Below are positions 37,101 to 45,198 of a stretch of DNA of 64,000 nucleotides, in pieces. The notes beneath the pieces were generated by a model, which was not told the DNA's origin, did not search any database, and was given only the letters and a program-made list of their open reading frames with translations. Position 1 is the stretch's first letter; the number at the start of each line of letters is the position of its first letter. The stretch is from Polyangia bacterium (GTDB lineage Bacteria > Myxococcota_A > Polyangia > Nannocystales > Nannocystaceae), in contig JAUIFF010000017.1 in assembly GCA_030429545.1 (NCBI GenBank), positions 122,309 through 186,308 of the forward strand. Reading direction: 5' to 3'. Made by a program: the position numbers and the translations under genes.

Positions 37101-37128
37101 ACAGCCACAGAAACACGCAGATAAACAT
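34102..37128 (-). CDS. Secreted metallopeptidase with TolB-like propeller and outer-membrane barrel
   Basis: The chosen start, ATG 37128, begins a signal peptide (MFICVFLWLWSAPAMA). The 1008-residue protein then has a gluzincin-like peptidase domain with HELVH at about 114-118 and a downstream Glu in WVIEGMATYLE near 162. From about 290 to 600 there are WD40/TolB-type propeller repeats (PHVSPDGRTVVFSRND, PRWAPDSQRVAYSG, PSWSPDGRYVVFASD). The last 370 residues look like a surface-antigen-type barrel (YSTEWGRRAAFTLTVID) ending in a Phe. An outer-membrane location is likely. Six TGYANNTRCA palindromes lie inside this gene. It stands alone. An open frame extends to 37347 without signal-like content. 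Confidence 0.8.
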   Translation of the reverse strand: MFICVFLWLWSAPAMATSVDQKWKTLETKHFHIHYYAGNEDAAARIAMVTERAHDRLRQLLGHEPRFLKTHIIVNDHTDSANGSATPSPYPRINAYVTAPETMSVLEAYDDWLDILMTHELVHVYHLDTVHGLPRVVNAIVGLGVHNVWPPNVIQPRWVIEGMATYLESSLGSQGRGRSAQFEMMLRMGVLEQAFQPIDMVTSGAKVFPHGSGVYLYGARLMHYIAARYGQEKLTELSHVYARTTIPLAINRTIEEVLGVTYEQLWKEFEQHLTREYQAQARRIRARGIREGRRITFATGNSASAQFIRHPFWSADDSEIYFYRDAGHRMPGIHRVKATGSRIREGVGIGRENMSPDIKKVLQIQNASSGSFVGATSDIVFNMTRTHDFRYSWDDLYRWHGPNPNNIERLTFGLRAHEPHVSPDGRTVVFSRNDSAQARLAFLQLDTLEVTEVKPPERMFQATTPRWAPDSQRVAYSGWRDGGYRDIYVYDRKSEQTTRITADRYLDTEPSWSPDGRYVVFASDRNEVSNIYAYELATGEVHQVTNVLGGAFEPVISHDGKKLVYVGYRKDGFDLWVMKFDPTRFLKPLPATRPAPLKNDPTPELKADKGRHPALRSKPYRPIKTFFPRQIAPALAAFGSGGLGADIELATGMSDVLGFHNLAGSFGYLFSYSEPLGAVSYTYRQLLPTFTIGYARTFALRNGYQRFNYDHEFGVDNPDVPGFRENGYRERIDEVSVRTGLPILNHPLHGADASIGYSYTHYRNLDAGDENIDPNLPASTQPEVGGRGQVDLTLTYSNLRGFRYGYSTEWGRRAAFTLTVIDPALGGRFWDLQLTGSYTEKLRMPWRGHQVLAMRLTAGMSAGGLDRRGAFFLGGQTQGQDILRTIIARTSYNEAGKLRGFVPAAFSGRYYTVLNTEYVIPLYDVERGIGSLPMFMDRLLLVPFTDVGMAWTEELTEELIKVGVGASLIFAFDIGYGGEAVNLFFNYAHGFDAEFGVDTFQVMIARSF

Positions 37129-37359
37129 GTAGTACCAACAAAATTGGCGGACCCTGCGTGTTTCGCCTATCCACTTTTTGCCCGGTGCGTAACCTGCACC
37201 TAACTCGCGGGTGTGTCCCCGGGTCTGGGAACTGCATGGACGGGGCGTCATCAGCCGCCACAGCCTAACCCGGAACGACAGCCGAGGAGCACCCCTCGCG
37301 GGGTTTAGCCCGAACTTACCGGTCAACCCCAAGGCGCGGAGCAGCACGACCCGGCCGCA

Positions 37360-38220
37360 TTAGCCGAGATTTGCCAGATGCTCCTCGAGTACCGCTGCCA
37401 AGCTTCCGGGGGCCTCTTCGTTGGGGGCGTGGCCACAGCCGGCGATCGTCTGAAAGCTCGACCCGGCGATCAGTGCCGCCAACCGCTCGCCGTGCTCGAC
37501 CGGGATCAATTCGTCACGCTCACCCCAAACCACCGCGGTTGGACAGCGTATGTCCCGAAACCGCGCTGTGACGTCGCGGAGGTCGGGCAGTTGGATCATC
37601 ATGGCATAGGCCGCCTCTCGCGCACCTGGGCGGGCGAGACGGTCCCAATAGATATCGATCGCCAACTCATCGATCTGCCGTGGATCGGCGAACACGCGAT
37701 TGAAGTAGCGCCGTAGGTCGCTGCGCCCAAACACGCGCGTAAACACCAATGGACCGACCTTGGGCAACATCGCCAACTTGCCCTCGAGCGGCAGCTCCAT
37801 GTCGAAACACGAACTGTCGAGCAAACACAGCGAGTCGCCACGCTCCCGGGCAATGAGCCCTGCAATCGCACCGCCAAAGCTGTGTCCGAGCAGATGTAGC
37901 GGGCCGCGAAGATCGAGCCGGTCGAGCAACGAGCAAACCGCCTGGGCCATAAACTCGACCGTGTACCCCGAGCAGGCCTCGGGCGGGCGATGGTCGCTGT
38001 TGCCACAACCGGGCAGGTCTGGGGCGATCACCCGGTAGTCGCCGGCAAACCGCGGTATGAGGTGGCGAAACTCGTAGTGGTGGACCAAAAGTCCGTGTAG
38101 CAGCACGAGTGTCGGGGCATCGATTGGCCCGCGGTCACACACATACATGCGGCCACCCGCATCTTTGAGGTCGTGCAGGCGGGAGCGGTCCTTGGGGCGC
38201 GGCGCCTGAAACCGGCTCAT
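37360..38220 (-). CDS. Alpha/beta hydrolase
   Basis: A 286-residue alpha/beta hydrolase. The oxyanion-hole segment is LVLLHGLLVHHYEFRHL, the nucleophile elbow GHSFGG puts Ser near residue 115, an acid lies in WGERDELIPVEHG, and the catalytic His is in GCGHAPNEEAP near 261. It could be an esterase, lipase or haloalkane-type enzyme. Its start codon overlaps the stop of the PTS enzyme I gene by four bases (38217-38220), so it is the last gene of the PTS operon, though no functional link is evident. Confidence 0.85.
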   Translation of the reverse strand: MSRFQAPRPKDRSRLHDLKDAGGRMYVCDRGPIDAPTLVLLHGLLVHHYEFRHLIPRFAGDYRVIAPDLPGCGNSDHRPPEACSGYTVEFMAQAVCSLLDRLDLRGPLHLLGHSFGGAIAGLIARERGDSLCLLDSSCFDMELPLEGKLAMLPKVGPLVFTRVFGRSDLRRYFNRVFADPRQIDELAIDIYWDRLARPGAREAAYAMMIQLPDLRDVTARFRDIRCPTAVVWGERDELIPVEHGERLAALIAGSSFQTIAGCGHAPNEEAPGSLAAVLEEHLANLG

Positions 38221-40019
38221 TCGTCCTCGCCCCCGTGGCGAAACACGCCACTGCCGCCGCCGTGGTCGAGGTGCTCGGGAAAGCGTGCGTGCATGGTCTC
38301 AAACACGATCCGCTCCGCTTCAAAAGCCGAACGCGCCTTCAACACCTGGGCCGCCAGCTTTTTCATGTCCTCGCCCGACGAGCGCCGAATCAGATCTTTG
38401 ATCACCGGAATGGCGCTGGGGTGCATCGACATTTCGCGGATCCCCAACCCGGCCAACACCCATGTGTAGCGCGGATCAGCCGCCATCTCGCCGCAGAGAC
38501 TCACCGGGATCTTGCGCTTGCGCCCGGCCTCGGCAACCTGGTGAACGAGACGGATCACCGCAGGATGTAGCGGCTGATAGAGGTACTGCACATCGTCGTT
38601 TTCGCGGTCGATCGCCAGGGTGTACTGCAACAGGTCATTGGTGCCGATGCTCATAAAGTCGACACGCTCGGCCAAAATGTCGGCAGTCATCGCCGCCGCG
38701 GGCGTCTCGATCATGATCCCGACCGGGACATCCTCGGACTGTGGCATCCCGGCTTCTTGCAATTGCTCGCGGGCTTCGGCGAGGGCCTGCAACCCCGCTT
38801 CGAGCTCCTCCAAACTGCTGACAAACGGCATCATGATGCGCAAGGGGCCGTGGACCGCCGCCCGCAACAGCCCGCGAAGTTGGGCCAAAAACATGTCGCG
38901 CTCACGCAGGGCAAGACGCAGCGAACGCATCCCCATGGCCGGGTTGACCTCGCGTTCATCAAAACTCAGTAGCTTGGTCTGTTTGTCCGAACCCAGGTCA
39001 AACGTGCGGTAGACAACCGGATGGGGTGCCGCCTTGCGCAGCACGCGTTTGGCGTCTTTGTAGTGCTCTAACTCGGTCGGCATCTTTTCCCGACCCATAA
39101 ACAGGTATTCGCTGCGGTACAGCCCTACCCCCTCGGCACCAAACTGGATGGCGAGCGCGAGGTCCTCGGAGATCGAGAGGTTGGCGCGGGTGACCACGTG
39201 CAGGCCGTCGTCGGTCACCGCCTTGAACGCGCGATCTTTTTGTACACGCAACTCAAACGCGTCGTAACGCGCCTGCTCGCCCTCTAGCCCGGCGAGTTCG
39301 GCCGGAGTCGGCTCGACAATGATGAGCCCGTGGACACCGTCGACGATCACCAGGTCGCCGGAGTTGATGGTTTGGATCAACCCGTCGACACCGACCACGG
39401 CCGGGATTTGCAGGGACCGCGCCATGATCGAGCTATGCGAGGTTTTGCCACCGACAACCGTGGCGATCCCGACCACCCCGGCGCGGTACAACGAAGCCGT
39501 GTCGGCGGGGTTGAGATCATGGGCCACCACAATCGAGCCCCTTGGCGGCAACAGCTCGCCCGGGTGTTCTCCTTGTATGGTCATCAACAGCCGCTCGGCC
39601 AAAAATGCGATGTCGCTGCCGCGCTCGCGAAAGTACTCGTTGTCGGCCTGGTCGAGCATCTCGAGGACTTCGTCGGTGGCCGTGGCCACGGCCCACTCGG
39701 CACACTGCAGCTCGTCGCGGATCAGGCTCTCCGTCCGCTGAATTAAGTCGGGGTCGCGCAGCATCATCTGCTGGGCCTTGAGGATCTGGCGGTGCTCGCC
39801 GTGGTGCAGCCGACTTTTGATCGTCTCTAGCTGCTGCCGGGTGCTCACCAACGACTCGTGAAAGCGAATTTGTTCGGCCTCGACCTGATCGCGGTCGATC
39901 CGGGTGTGGGGCACCTGAATGCTGCGGCGGTCGACGACAAATGCCGGACCGATGCCGATCCCCGGACTCGCGGCAACCCCTTCAAACTCCTGGCGGTCCC
40001 GAGCCTCGCGGTCACTCAT
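38217..40019 (-). CDS. ptsI: PTS enzyme I (phosphoenolpyruvate-protein phosphotransferase)
   Basis: A 600-residue enzyme I, which takes phosphate from phosphoenolpyruvate and gives it to HPr. It starts with the EI N-terminal motif (EGVAASPGIGIGPAF), has the phosphorylated His in GGKTSHSSIMARSL and PEP-binding regions (YRSEYLFMGREKMPTE, GMRSLRLALRERDMF, GIMIETPAAAMTADIL, SIGTNDLLQYTLAIDREN). There is no GAF domain, so it is the classic form, not PtsP. It overlaps the HPr gene by four bases. With no sugar permease nearby, it likely drives a regulatory phosphorelay. Confidence 0.95.
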   Translation of the reverse strand: MSDREARDRQEFEGVAASPGIGIGPAFVVDRRSIQVPHTRIDRDQVEAEQIRFHESLVSTRQQLETIKSRLHHGEHRQILKAQQMMLRDPDLIQRTESLIRDELQCAEWAVATATDEVLEMLDQADNEYFRERGSDIAFLAERLLMTIQGEHPGELLPPRGSIVVAHDLNPADTASLYRAGVVGIATVVGGKTSHSSIMARSLQIPAVVGVDGLIQTINSGDLVIVDGVHGLIIVEPTPAELAGLEGEQARYDAFELRVQKDRAFKAVTDDGLHVVTRANLSISEDLALAIQFGAEGVGLYRSEYLFMGREKMPTELEHYKDAKRVLRKAAPHPVVYRTFDLGSDKQTKLLSFDEREVNPAMGMRSLRLALRERDMFLAQLRGLLRAAVHGPLRIMMPFVSSLEELEAGLQALAEAREQLQEAGMPQSEDVPVGIMIETPAAAMTADILAERVDFMSIGTNDLLQYTLAIDRENDDVQYLYQPLHPAVIRLVHQVAEAGRKRKIPVSLCGEMAADPRYTWVLAGLGIREMSMHPSAIPVIKDLIRRSSGEDMKKLAAQVLKARSAFEAERIVFETMHARFPEHLDHGGGSGVFRHGGEDE

Positions 40020-40297
40020 ATTTCGTCGAACCCTCGCCCCACCAAATCGGCCAACGCATCGTAGCACTCGCGGGCATCATCACCGGCACACTTGAGTCCG
40101 ATCTTCGAGCCCTTGGCACAGGCGAGCATCAACACGCCGAGAATGCTCTTGGCGTTGACCTCGGTACCATCCTTGTATAGCCACACATCGGCATCAAACT
40201 TGTTGGCGAGGCTGACAAATTTGCTCGCTGCCCGGGCGTGGAGCCCGAGTGGGTTGATGATTTCGAGTTCGCCGTTGACCTCGGTTTCTGTGCTCAT
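40016..40297 (-). CDS. HPr-like phosphocarrier
   Basis: A 93-residue HPr. NPLGLHARAASKFV carries the phosphorylated His20, and NAKSILGVLMLACAKG carries Ser51, the site where HPr kinase acts; both sites are intact, so the protein can be phosphorylated by EI and by HprK (41720-42724). The start is fixed by GGAGGA at 40304-40309. The ATG overlaps the stop of the EIIA gene, and the stop overlaps the EI start. Its proximity to RapZ, HprK and HPF indicates signalling instead of sugar uptake. Confidence 0.95.
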   Translation of the reverse strand: MSTETEVNGELEIINPLGLHARAASKFVSLANKFDADVWLYKDGTEVNAKSILGVLMLACAKGSKIGLKCAGDDARECYDALADLVGRGFDEI

Positions 40298-40734
40298 CCC
40301 GATTCCTCCGTGGCTTGGGGCCTGGCCCCTTTGATGGCTACCGCCCGCCTCGCGGAATCGGCGACCTGCTCGGCCACCGCCGTGGCGGTTTGTCCTTCCC
40401 TGTCGACCGTCGCGAGCTTGAGTAGCATCGCCAGGTTGAGGCCGGCGAGGACCACTGCCCGCTGGCCCATCACCCGGGCCTCGGACTGCCCACACGAGCA
40501 CGGGCTCGCACCCAACAGGTCGACCAACAACAACACCCCGGCTCCGTCTTCGACCGCCGCGAGTTCATCACACACCCTCGCGCTCAGCTCGGGCGTCTTG
40601 CCAAGCCCGGCATCGATCGCAACAACATCGGCGAGCGGGTGTAGCCCGGTTGGCGCCAAAATCGTGCGGGCAGCGGCCAACATCGACGTTGCCGAAGTGC
40701 CGTGTCCGATCACCACCACGCCCACGCGACTCAT
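40294..40734 (-). CDS. PTS EIIA of the mannose/fructose/sorbose class
   Basis: A 146-residue EIIA of the Man class. The N-terminus MSRVGVVVIGHGTSAT has the phospho-accepting His11, and VLLLVDLLGASPCS is the family loop; the later helix carries MGQRAVVLAGLNLAMLLKLA. A free-standing EIIA of this kind, without EIIB or EIIC, is typical of regulatory PTS systems of delta-type bacteria. The start overlaps the rapZ stop (TGA 40731-40733) and the stop overlaps the HPr start. It presumably receives phosphate from HPr and controls an unknown target, possibly RapZ. Confidence 0.92.
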   Translation of the reverse strand: MSRVGVVVIGHGTSATSMLAAARTILAPTGLHPLADVVAIDAGLGKTPELSARVCDELAAVEDGAGVLLLVDLLGASPCSCGQSEARVMGQRAVVLAGLNLAMLLKLATVDREGQTATAVAEQVADSARRAVAIKGARPQATEESG

Positions 40735-41639
40735 CGCTGGCCCCCGTATTTTTCGTGGGCGAGGTGAAGGTCGCGATGGCGAACAACCAGCCGTGGGGCC
40801 GGGTTTGACACTGGCGTGCCCCCCTGCAACCTGCGCGACAGCTGTTCGACAAGTGCCACAGAACGATGCTGCCCGCCCGTGCAACCGATCGCAACTGTCA
40901 TAGACGAGCGCCCCTCGCGCAGGCTGCGTGGCAAGACAAATCGAACCACGCCTTCGATCTGGCCCAACATCTCCACGGCGTCGTCCTGGGCCAGCACAAA
41001 CTCCGCCACCTGTGGGTCTAGGCCGGTCAACGGGCGCAACGTTGGGATGTGGTGGGGGTTTTTGAGAAAGCGGACATCAAACACCATGTCTGCCGCGCTC
41101 ATCAGGCCGTGTTTGAAGCCGAACGATGTGAGCACAAGTTGCATCACGCCCCCGGCCCCACCGTAGCGATCGCGCAGGGATTGGCGCAGCTGCCTCGCCC
41201 GCAGGTTGCCGGTGTCGATCGCCGTGGTCGCTAGTGCGGCGACCTCGTGCAGCAACCTACGCTCCCGGGTAATCGCCCCGGGCAGGTCACCCATCGGGTG
41301 TTTGCGCCGGGTCTCAGAAAATCGCCGCACGAGCACCTCGTCGGGCGCTTGCAAATACAACAACTCGACACGCCGGACCGTCGCCGAAACCTGTGTATAG
41401 ACACTCTTAAAGTGATCTAAAAATCCGCTCTCGCGGGCGTCGACCACAACCGCAACCCGGCGCTTACCGAGGGACGCGGCGAGCTGCAAAAACCGTGGCA
41501 GCATCGGCACCGGGAGGTTGTCGACACAGGCAAACCCAAGGTCCTCGAGGGCTGCGAGGGCCGTCGACTTGCCGGCGCCACTCAACCCCGAGACCACCAC
41601 CAACTCGAGATTGTTGCGTGTGTCTGGCGTCTGCGTCAC
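40731..41639 (-). CDS. rapZ: RapZ/YvcJ family nucleotide-binding protein
   Basis: A 302-residue protein of the RapZ family. The P-loop is VVSGLSGAGKSTAL, followed by ALEDLGFACVDNLPVPMLP, a family signature; the C-terminal RNA-binding part has IGCTGGQHRSVALVEQLSRRL, also diagnostic. In Escherichia coli RapZ is an adaptor for small RNA decay and senses glucosamine-6-phosphate; in other bacteria it binds nucleotides and links to PTS genes. It overlaps the EIIA gene and is 80 bases after hprK. It is the best-conserved member of the cluster. Confidence 0.95.
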   Translation of the reverse strand: MTQTPDTRNNLELVVVSGLSGAGKSTALAALEDLGFACVDNLPVPMLPRFLQLAASLGKRRVAVVVDARESGFLDHFKSVYTQVSATVRRVELLYLQAPDEVLVRRFSETRRKHPMGDLPGAITRERRLLHEVAALATTAIDTGNLRARQLRQSLRDRYGGAGGVMQLVLTSFGFKHGLMSAADMVFDVRFLKNPHHIPTLRPLTGLDPQVAEFVLAQDDAVEMLGQIEGVVRFVLPRSLREGRSSMTVAIGCTGGQHRSVALVEQLSRRLQGGTPVSNPAPRLVVRHRDLHLAHEKYGGQR

Positions 41640-41719
41640 GGCGCGGTGGGCCCCCTACCCGGCTGCCGGCACATCATACGCCACATGGTTTTCGGCCCGC
41701 GGGATGGCCGAAATCGTAG

Positions 41720-42724
41720 TCACTCCACCTCGGTGGTCGGCAGCGACTGCGATGTCGAATGTGGCCGCTCACTCGGCACCCCGGTCGAAGCTGCGATCCG
41801 GGCATTGATTTTGTCTTGAAACTCGCGCGCCGAATCGTGGCCACGAAACTTGAGAATTTGATTGCGCGCCACCACCTCGATAAGCGAGGCAATGTTGCGA
41901 CCTGGCCGCAGCGGAATTTTTGCCAGCGGAATATCGACCCCCAAAATCGGCCAGACATCGACTTCGGTGCCCAGGCGATCGTAGTCGTCTTCTTGGACAT
42001 CGCTGAGCTCGACCACCACCTCGATCTTTTTGGTATCGCGGACGGCCGCCACGCCAAACAGATGGGTGATGTTCAAAATCCCCATGCCGCGGATCTCCAT
42101 GTAGTGCTGGTGGGTCTCGGTCGCGGCCCCCCACACCGTATCGGGGTGGCGCACCGTGACCTCGACAACATCGTCGGCGACCAGCCGGTGGCCCTTCATA
42201 ATCAGGTCGAGGGCAGCTTCGCTTTTACCCACGCCACTGCGACCGATCAGCAACAGGCCCACGCCCAAGACGTCGACGAGTACCCCGTGGATGCTCTGGC
42301 GCGGCGCCAACAAGTCCTCGAGGACACGTGTCAATCGGGTGATCAGGGTCGAGCTCATCAGCGGCGTGCGCATGATCGGCACGCCGTGGCGCTTGGCAGC
42401 TTCGACGAGGAGGTCGGGCGGCTCCAAGCCCCGGGTCAGCACCATTGCGCAGATGCCCCGGCTGCAAAACTTCTCGATCCCGTCGGCCGCCTGCTCGGGT
42501 GGAATGCTCGACAAATAATCGATCTCCGTCAGCCCGAGCACCTGCACCCGATCGGGAAACACGTGTTTGACAAACCCGCTGAGCGCCAGCCCTGGCTTTT
42601 GAATTCGCGGCCGGGCGATCTTGCGGTCGAGCTCCCCCCATTCCCCGGACAGCAGTTCGAGTTGCAGGGCCTGACGCGAGTGGGCCAACAGGTGCGAAAC
42701 TTCCAGCGTCGTGTCGCGGGGCAT
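41720..42724 (-). CDS. hprK: HPr kinase/phosphorylase
   Basis: A 334-residue HprK that phosphorylates or dephosphorylates the regulatory Ser of HPr. It has the N-terminal domain (LALSGFVKHVFPDRVQVLG), the P-loop GRSGVGKSEAALDL, and the family box MEIRGMGILNITHLFGV, with the later strand VARNQILKFRGHDSA. ATG 42724 follows the usual start; the frame extends upstream to 42772. The start region is just after a terminator-like hairpin below hpf, so it may be partly separated from hpf. HPr at 40016 keeps the matching Ser51, so the pair should be functional. Confidence 0.95.
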   Translation of the reverse strand: MPRDTTLEVSHLLAHSRQALQLELLSGEWGELDRKIARPRIQKPGLALSGFVKHVFPDRVQVLGLTEIDYLSSIPPEQAADGIEKFCSRGICAMVLTRGLEPPDLLVEAAKRHGVPIMRTPLMSSTLITRLTRVLEDLLAPRQSIHGVLVDVLGVGLLLIGRSGVGKSEAALDLIMKGHRLVADDVVEVTVRHPDTVWGAATETHQHYMEIRGMGILNITHLFGVAAVRDTKKIEVVVELSDVQEDDYDRLGTEVDVWPILGVDIPLAKIPLRPGRNIASLIEVVARNQILKFRGHDSAREFQDKINARIAASTGVPSERPHSTSQSLPTTEVE

Positions 42725-42796
42725 CGCGCGCAGTCTACAGCACAACGGGCTCGCAGCTCGGCGCGGCAACACGTCATCTGGGTTGTCGGCATCCGC

Positions 42797-42829
42797 GAAA
42801 AAAGCCCCGCCGAGGTGGCGAGGCTTGGT
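42797..42829 (-). terminator. Hairpin with T run between hpf and hprK
   Basis: Read on the minus strand, AAGCC-T-CGCC, loop, GGCG-GG-GCTT forms an imperfect stem followed by TTTTTT. It lies 21 bases downstream of hpf and may attenuate readthrough into hprK. Confidence 0.7.
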
Positions 42830-42849
42830 CGAACGCGGGATGGTTTTGG

Positions 42850-43461
42850 CTAGCCAGCTTCGGCTTGAACCGGCTGCGCAGCCTCGGGCTCGATGATCCC
42901 GAAGTCGCCGTTGTCGAGCCGGTAGACGACATTGACCTCGCCGGTGTCGACGTTGGTGAACACAAAAAATTGTTTGTGCATCAAGTTCATCTGCATGATC
43001 GCCTGGTCGGCGCTCAAACGCTCGGCGCGGATCGTCTTGGTATGAACTGTGGCTGACTGCTCGGCCTTTTGTGCCTCACGGGCTTTTTGGGCCGCCTCGG
43101 CAACTTCGTCGGTAACCGTCTCGGCGGCGATTACCCCGAGGCGAACCTTGGCAGTACGGCCCTCATGGGGCTTGTGGTGGCGAATGCGATCTTTGTATCG
43201 ACGGACTTGGCGCTCCATTTTGGCCAACGCGAGGTCGACGGAGGAGTAGAGGTTTTCGGTCGACTCCGAAGCGTGAAGCTGCAGACCATTGCGCAACGTG
43301 ACGTCAAATTGAGCGATCTGTCGGAGCTTTTCGACCGAGAACGTGCAACTGATTTTGAGCGGGTCCGCGAAGTAGCGCTTGATTTTCTCGAGTCGCTCTT
43401 CGGCATAGGCCCGCAGTGCAGGGGAGCTCTCCATGTGTCGGAAAACAAAGTGTGTTTGCAT
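42850..43461 (-). CDS. hpf: Ribosome hibernation promoting factor, long form
   Basis: A 203-residue long-form HPF that inactivates and dimerises ribosomes in stationary phase. The N-terminal domain runs MQTHFVFRHMESSPALRAYA through LRNGLQLHASESTENLYSSVDLALAKMERQVRRYKDRI; after a charged linker of about 50 residues comes the C-terminal dimerisation domain (ADQAIMQMNLMHKQFFVFTNVDTGEVNVVYRLDNGDFGIIEP; excerpts: MHKQFFVFTNVDTGEVNVVY and DNGDFGIIEP). In Proteobacteria this gene lies between rpoN and ptsN; here rpoN is 14 kb away, but the hpf/PTS link is kept. It is the first gene of the leftward PTS cluster. Confidence 0.95.
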   Translation of the reverse strand: MQTHFVFRHMESSPALRAYAEERLEKIKRYFADPLKISCTFSVEKLRQIAQFDVTLRNGLQLHASESTENLYSSVDLALAKMERQVRRYKDRIRHHKPHEGRTAKVRLGVIAAETVTDEVAEAAQKAREAQKAEQSATVHTKTIRAERLSADQAIMQMNLMHKQFFVFTNVDTGEVNVVYRLDNGDFGIIEPEAAQPVQAEAG

Positions 43462-43917
43462 CGGCGTGGCACCTCTCGTGTGGTTTGTCGACCGCGAGCC
43501 ACCGCGGCCCTTCCTCTAGTATGGCTCAAAATCACAAGTTGCCGAGTCTTATTTCACGGCGACACCCACGTTCGCGGATGATTCGTTTTGGCAGCTACGA
43601 AGATGTCCCAAATGTCGTCACCGCAGCCTAAAACCGACCACCAACGAAGTTTTCGCTGGGTTAGCCGACCCGGCTGGCAATCGCGCAAAAACCACCACCC
43701 GAGCACTCACTTTTGTTCGCGCGAGCCACATCGAAAAATCCACGCTAAAAAACACGGTTGCATGGGTTACCTGGATCTGCCCTGCGCAAGCTCGGCGCCC
43801 TCCGGGGGGCTAGGCCACCGGGCCAAAACCCGGCTAGCTTCCATGCATACACACCTACCCGCGCCCGACCAACCCGTTGAATTGTCGCCGCGCCACAAAC
43901 GTCCGGAACTAGAAACC
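43462..43917. other. Divergent intergenic region
   Basis: This spacer separates hpf from the SPFH lipoprotein. An in-frame extension of the lipoprotein to 43588 is not credible because the signal peptide begins at 43918. No promoter motif was placed with confidence; the hpf side is AT-rich near 43510-43555. Confidence 0.5.
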
Positions 43918-44724
43918 ATGCCAGCCACCCGAAAACGTCCCCCGTCCGTCCTCCTCCTCGCCGCGTTGAGCCTGCTTGCCGGCTGTGCGATTGTCCGCCC
44001 CGGCGAAGTTGGCGTGAAGAGCAAGTGGGGCAAGGTCAGCAACAAGATCTATAGCCCCGGACCGGTGGGCATCAACTATTTCAGCACCCGGATGATTCGC
44101 GTACCGACCCGCACGGTCAACCGCGAAGTCCAACTCAACCTGCCGTCTAAAGAGGGCCTCAATGTCGGTGCCGAAATTTCGATCCTCTACCATATCGAGC
44201 CGCAAAAGGCCCCCGACGTCATCCGCGACGTTGGGCTCGACTACGAAAATGTCCTGATCCTCAGTGTGTTTCGCTCGGCCTCGGCCGACATCTGTGCCCG
44301 GTTTTTTGCCAAGGATATGCACTCGGGTAAACGCGCCGAGATCGAAGAGGCCATCCGTATCGAGATGGACAAGTTGCTCGCGTCGCGCGGGTTTACGATC
44401 GAGGCCGTCCTGCTCAAGAGCATCAGTTTGCCGCCGGGCCTTTACACTGCGATCGAAGACAAACTTGAGGCCGAGCAGGAAGCCCAACGCATGCAATTTA
44501 TCCTGCAGCGTGAAGAACGGGAGGCCGAGCGCAAAAAAATCGAGGCCCAGGGTGTGCGCGACTCGCAAAAAATCCTCTCCGATGGTCTCAGCGACGAAAT
44601 CATCAAGTGGCGCAGCCTCGAAGTACTCGAGCGGCTGTCGGCATCGCCCAATGCCAAGTTGATCATTACCGACGGCAATGCCCCGGTGCTGATCAACCAA
44701 GACGCCGAGCCAACGCGCCGCTAA
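43918..44724 (+). CDS. SPFH/prohibitin-family lipoprotein
   Basis: A 268-residue protein. The signal peptide ends in LLAGC, a lipobox, so the SPFH domain would be in the periplasm or on the surface, unlike typical prohibitins. Residues 25-200 match the SPFH domain (VRPGEVGVKSKWGKV; VPTRTVNREVQLNLPSKEG; RGFTIEAVLLKSISLP), followed by a coiled-coil helix (YTAIEDKLEAEQEAQRMQFI and LQREEREAERKKIEAQGVRD). Prohibitins form rings on membranes and act as chaperones. A separate start at 43588 adds no recognisable sequence. It precedes two small membrane proteins in the same direction. Confidence 0.85.
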   Translation: MPATRKRPPSVLLLAALSLLAGCAIVRPGEVGVKSKWGKVSNKIYSPGPVGINYFSTRMIRVPTRTVNREVQLNLPSKEGLNVGAEISILYHIEPQKAPDVIRDVGLDYENVLILSVFRSASADICARFFAKDMHSGKRAEIEEAIRIEMDKLLASRGFTIEAVLLKSISLPPGLYTAIEDKLEAEQEAQRMQFILQREEREAERKKIEAQGVRDSQKILSDGLSDEIIKWRSLEVLERLSASPNAKLIITDGNAPVLINQDAEPTRR

Positions 44725-44778
44725 ACCGCGCGCGTTGGATTGTCCACATTTGATGTGTGCATGTGCGATGATTTGCGC

Positions 44779-45186
44779 ATGTACGATCAAGCCCCCTCAA
44801 CCGCGAGCAAGCTACCGCTCGGGCCAGATGGCATCGCGGTAGTCCAGCGACTCGGCAAGTGGATCCGCATCGTCGGCAGTATCCAGCTCGCGTTTTGCTG
44901 TCTATTACTCGCACTATTGGCAATGTCATCTGGCTGCGGCCTGGTGATGGGCGGGCTCAAGGCCGGGTTTACCGTCCTGCTCGCCACCATCATTCCGTTT
45001 GCCATCCTCACCGCATTTGTCCTGCTGTCCCTACGCCTGTTGCAGGCCGGCGACCAGCTCAAAAACCTCGCGGACGAGGGCGACCCAGACTTTTTAGAGT
45101 TTGCGTTTACGCGGCTCAAAACCGTTTACATCATTGAGTCGATCGTCGGCGCCCTGATGTTTGTCAACGTCCTACTGCAGTTTTGA
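44779..45186 (+). CDS. Small membrane protein of unknown function (DUF5362-like)
   Basis: A 135-residue protein with three hydrophobic segments: IRIVGSIQLAFCCLLLALLA, LLATIIPFAILTAFVLLSL and IIESIVGALMFVNVLLQF. A charged segment QLKNLADEGDPDFLEFAF separates the second from the third. It resembles small membrane proteins annotated DUF5362, but the match is only by pattern. The next gene follows after 12 bases and looks like a distant copy with the same layout. ATG 44779 was chosen since charged residues before TM1 begin there. Confidence 0.7.
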   Translation: MYDQAPSTASKLPLGPDGIAVVQRLGKWIRIVGSIQLAFCCLLLALLAMSSGCGLVMGGLKAGFTVLLATIIPFAILTAFVLLSLRLLQAGDQLKNLADEGDPDFLEFAFTRLKTVYIIESIVGALMFVNVLLQF

Positions 45187-45198
45187 GGAGTCGCCACG

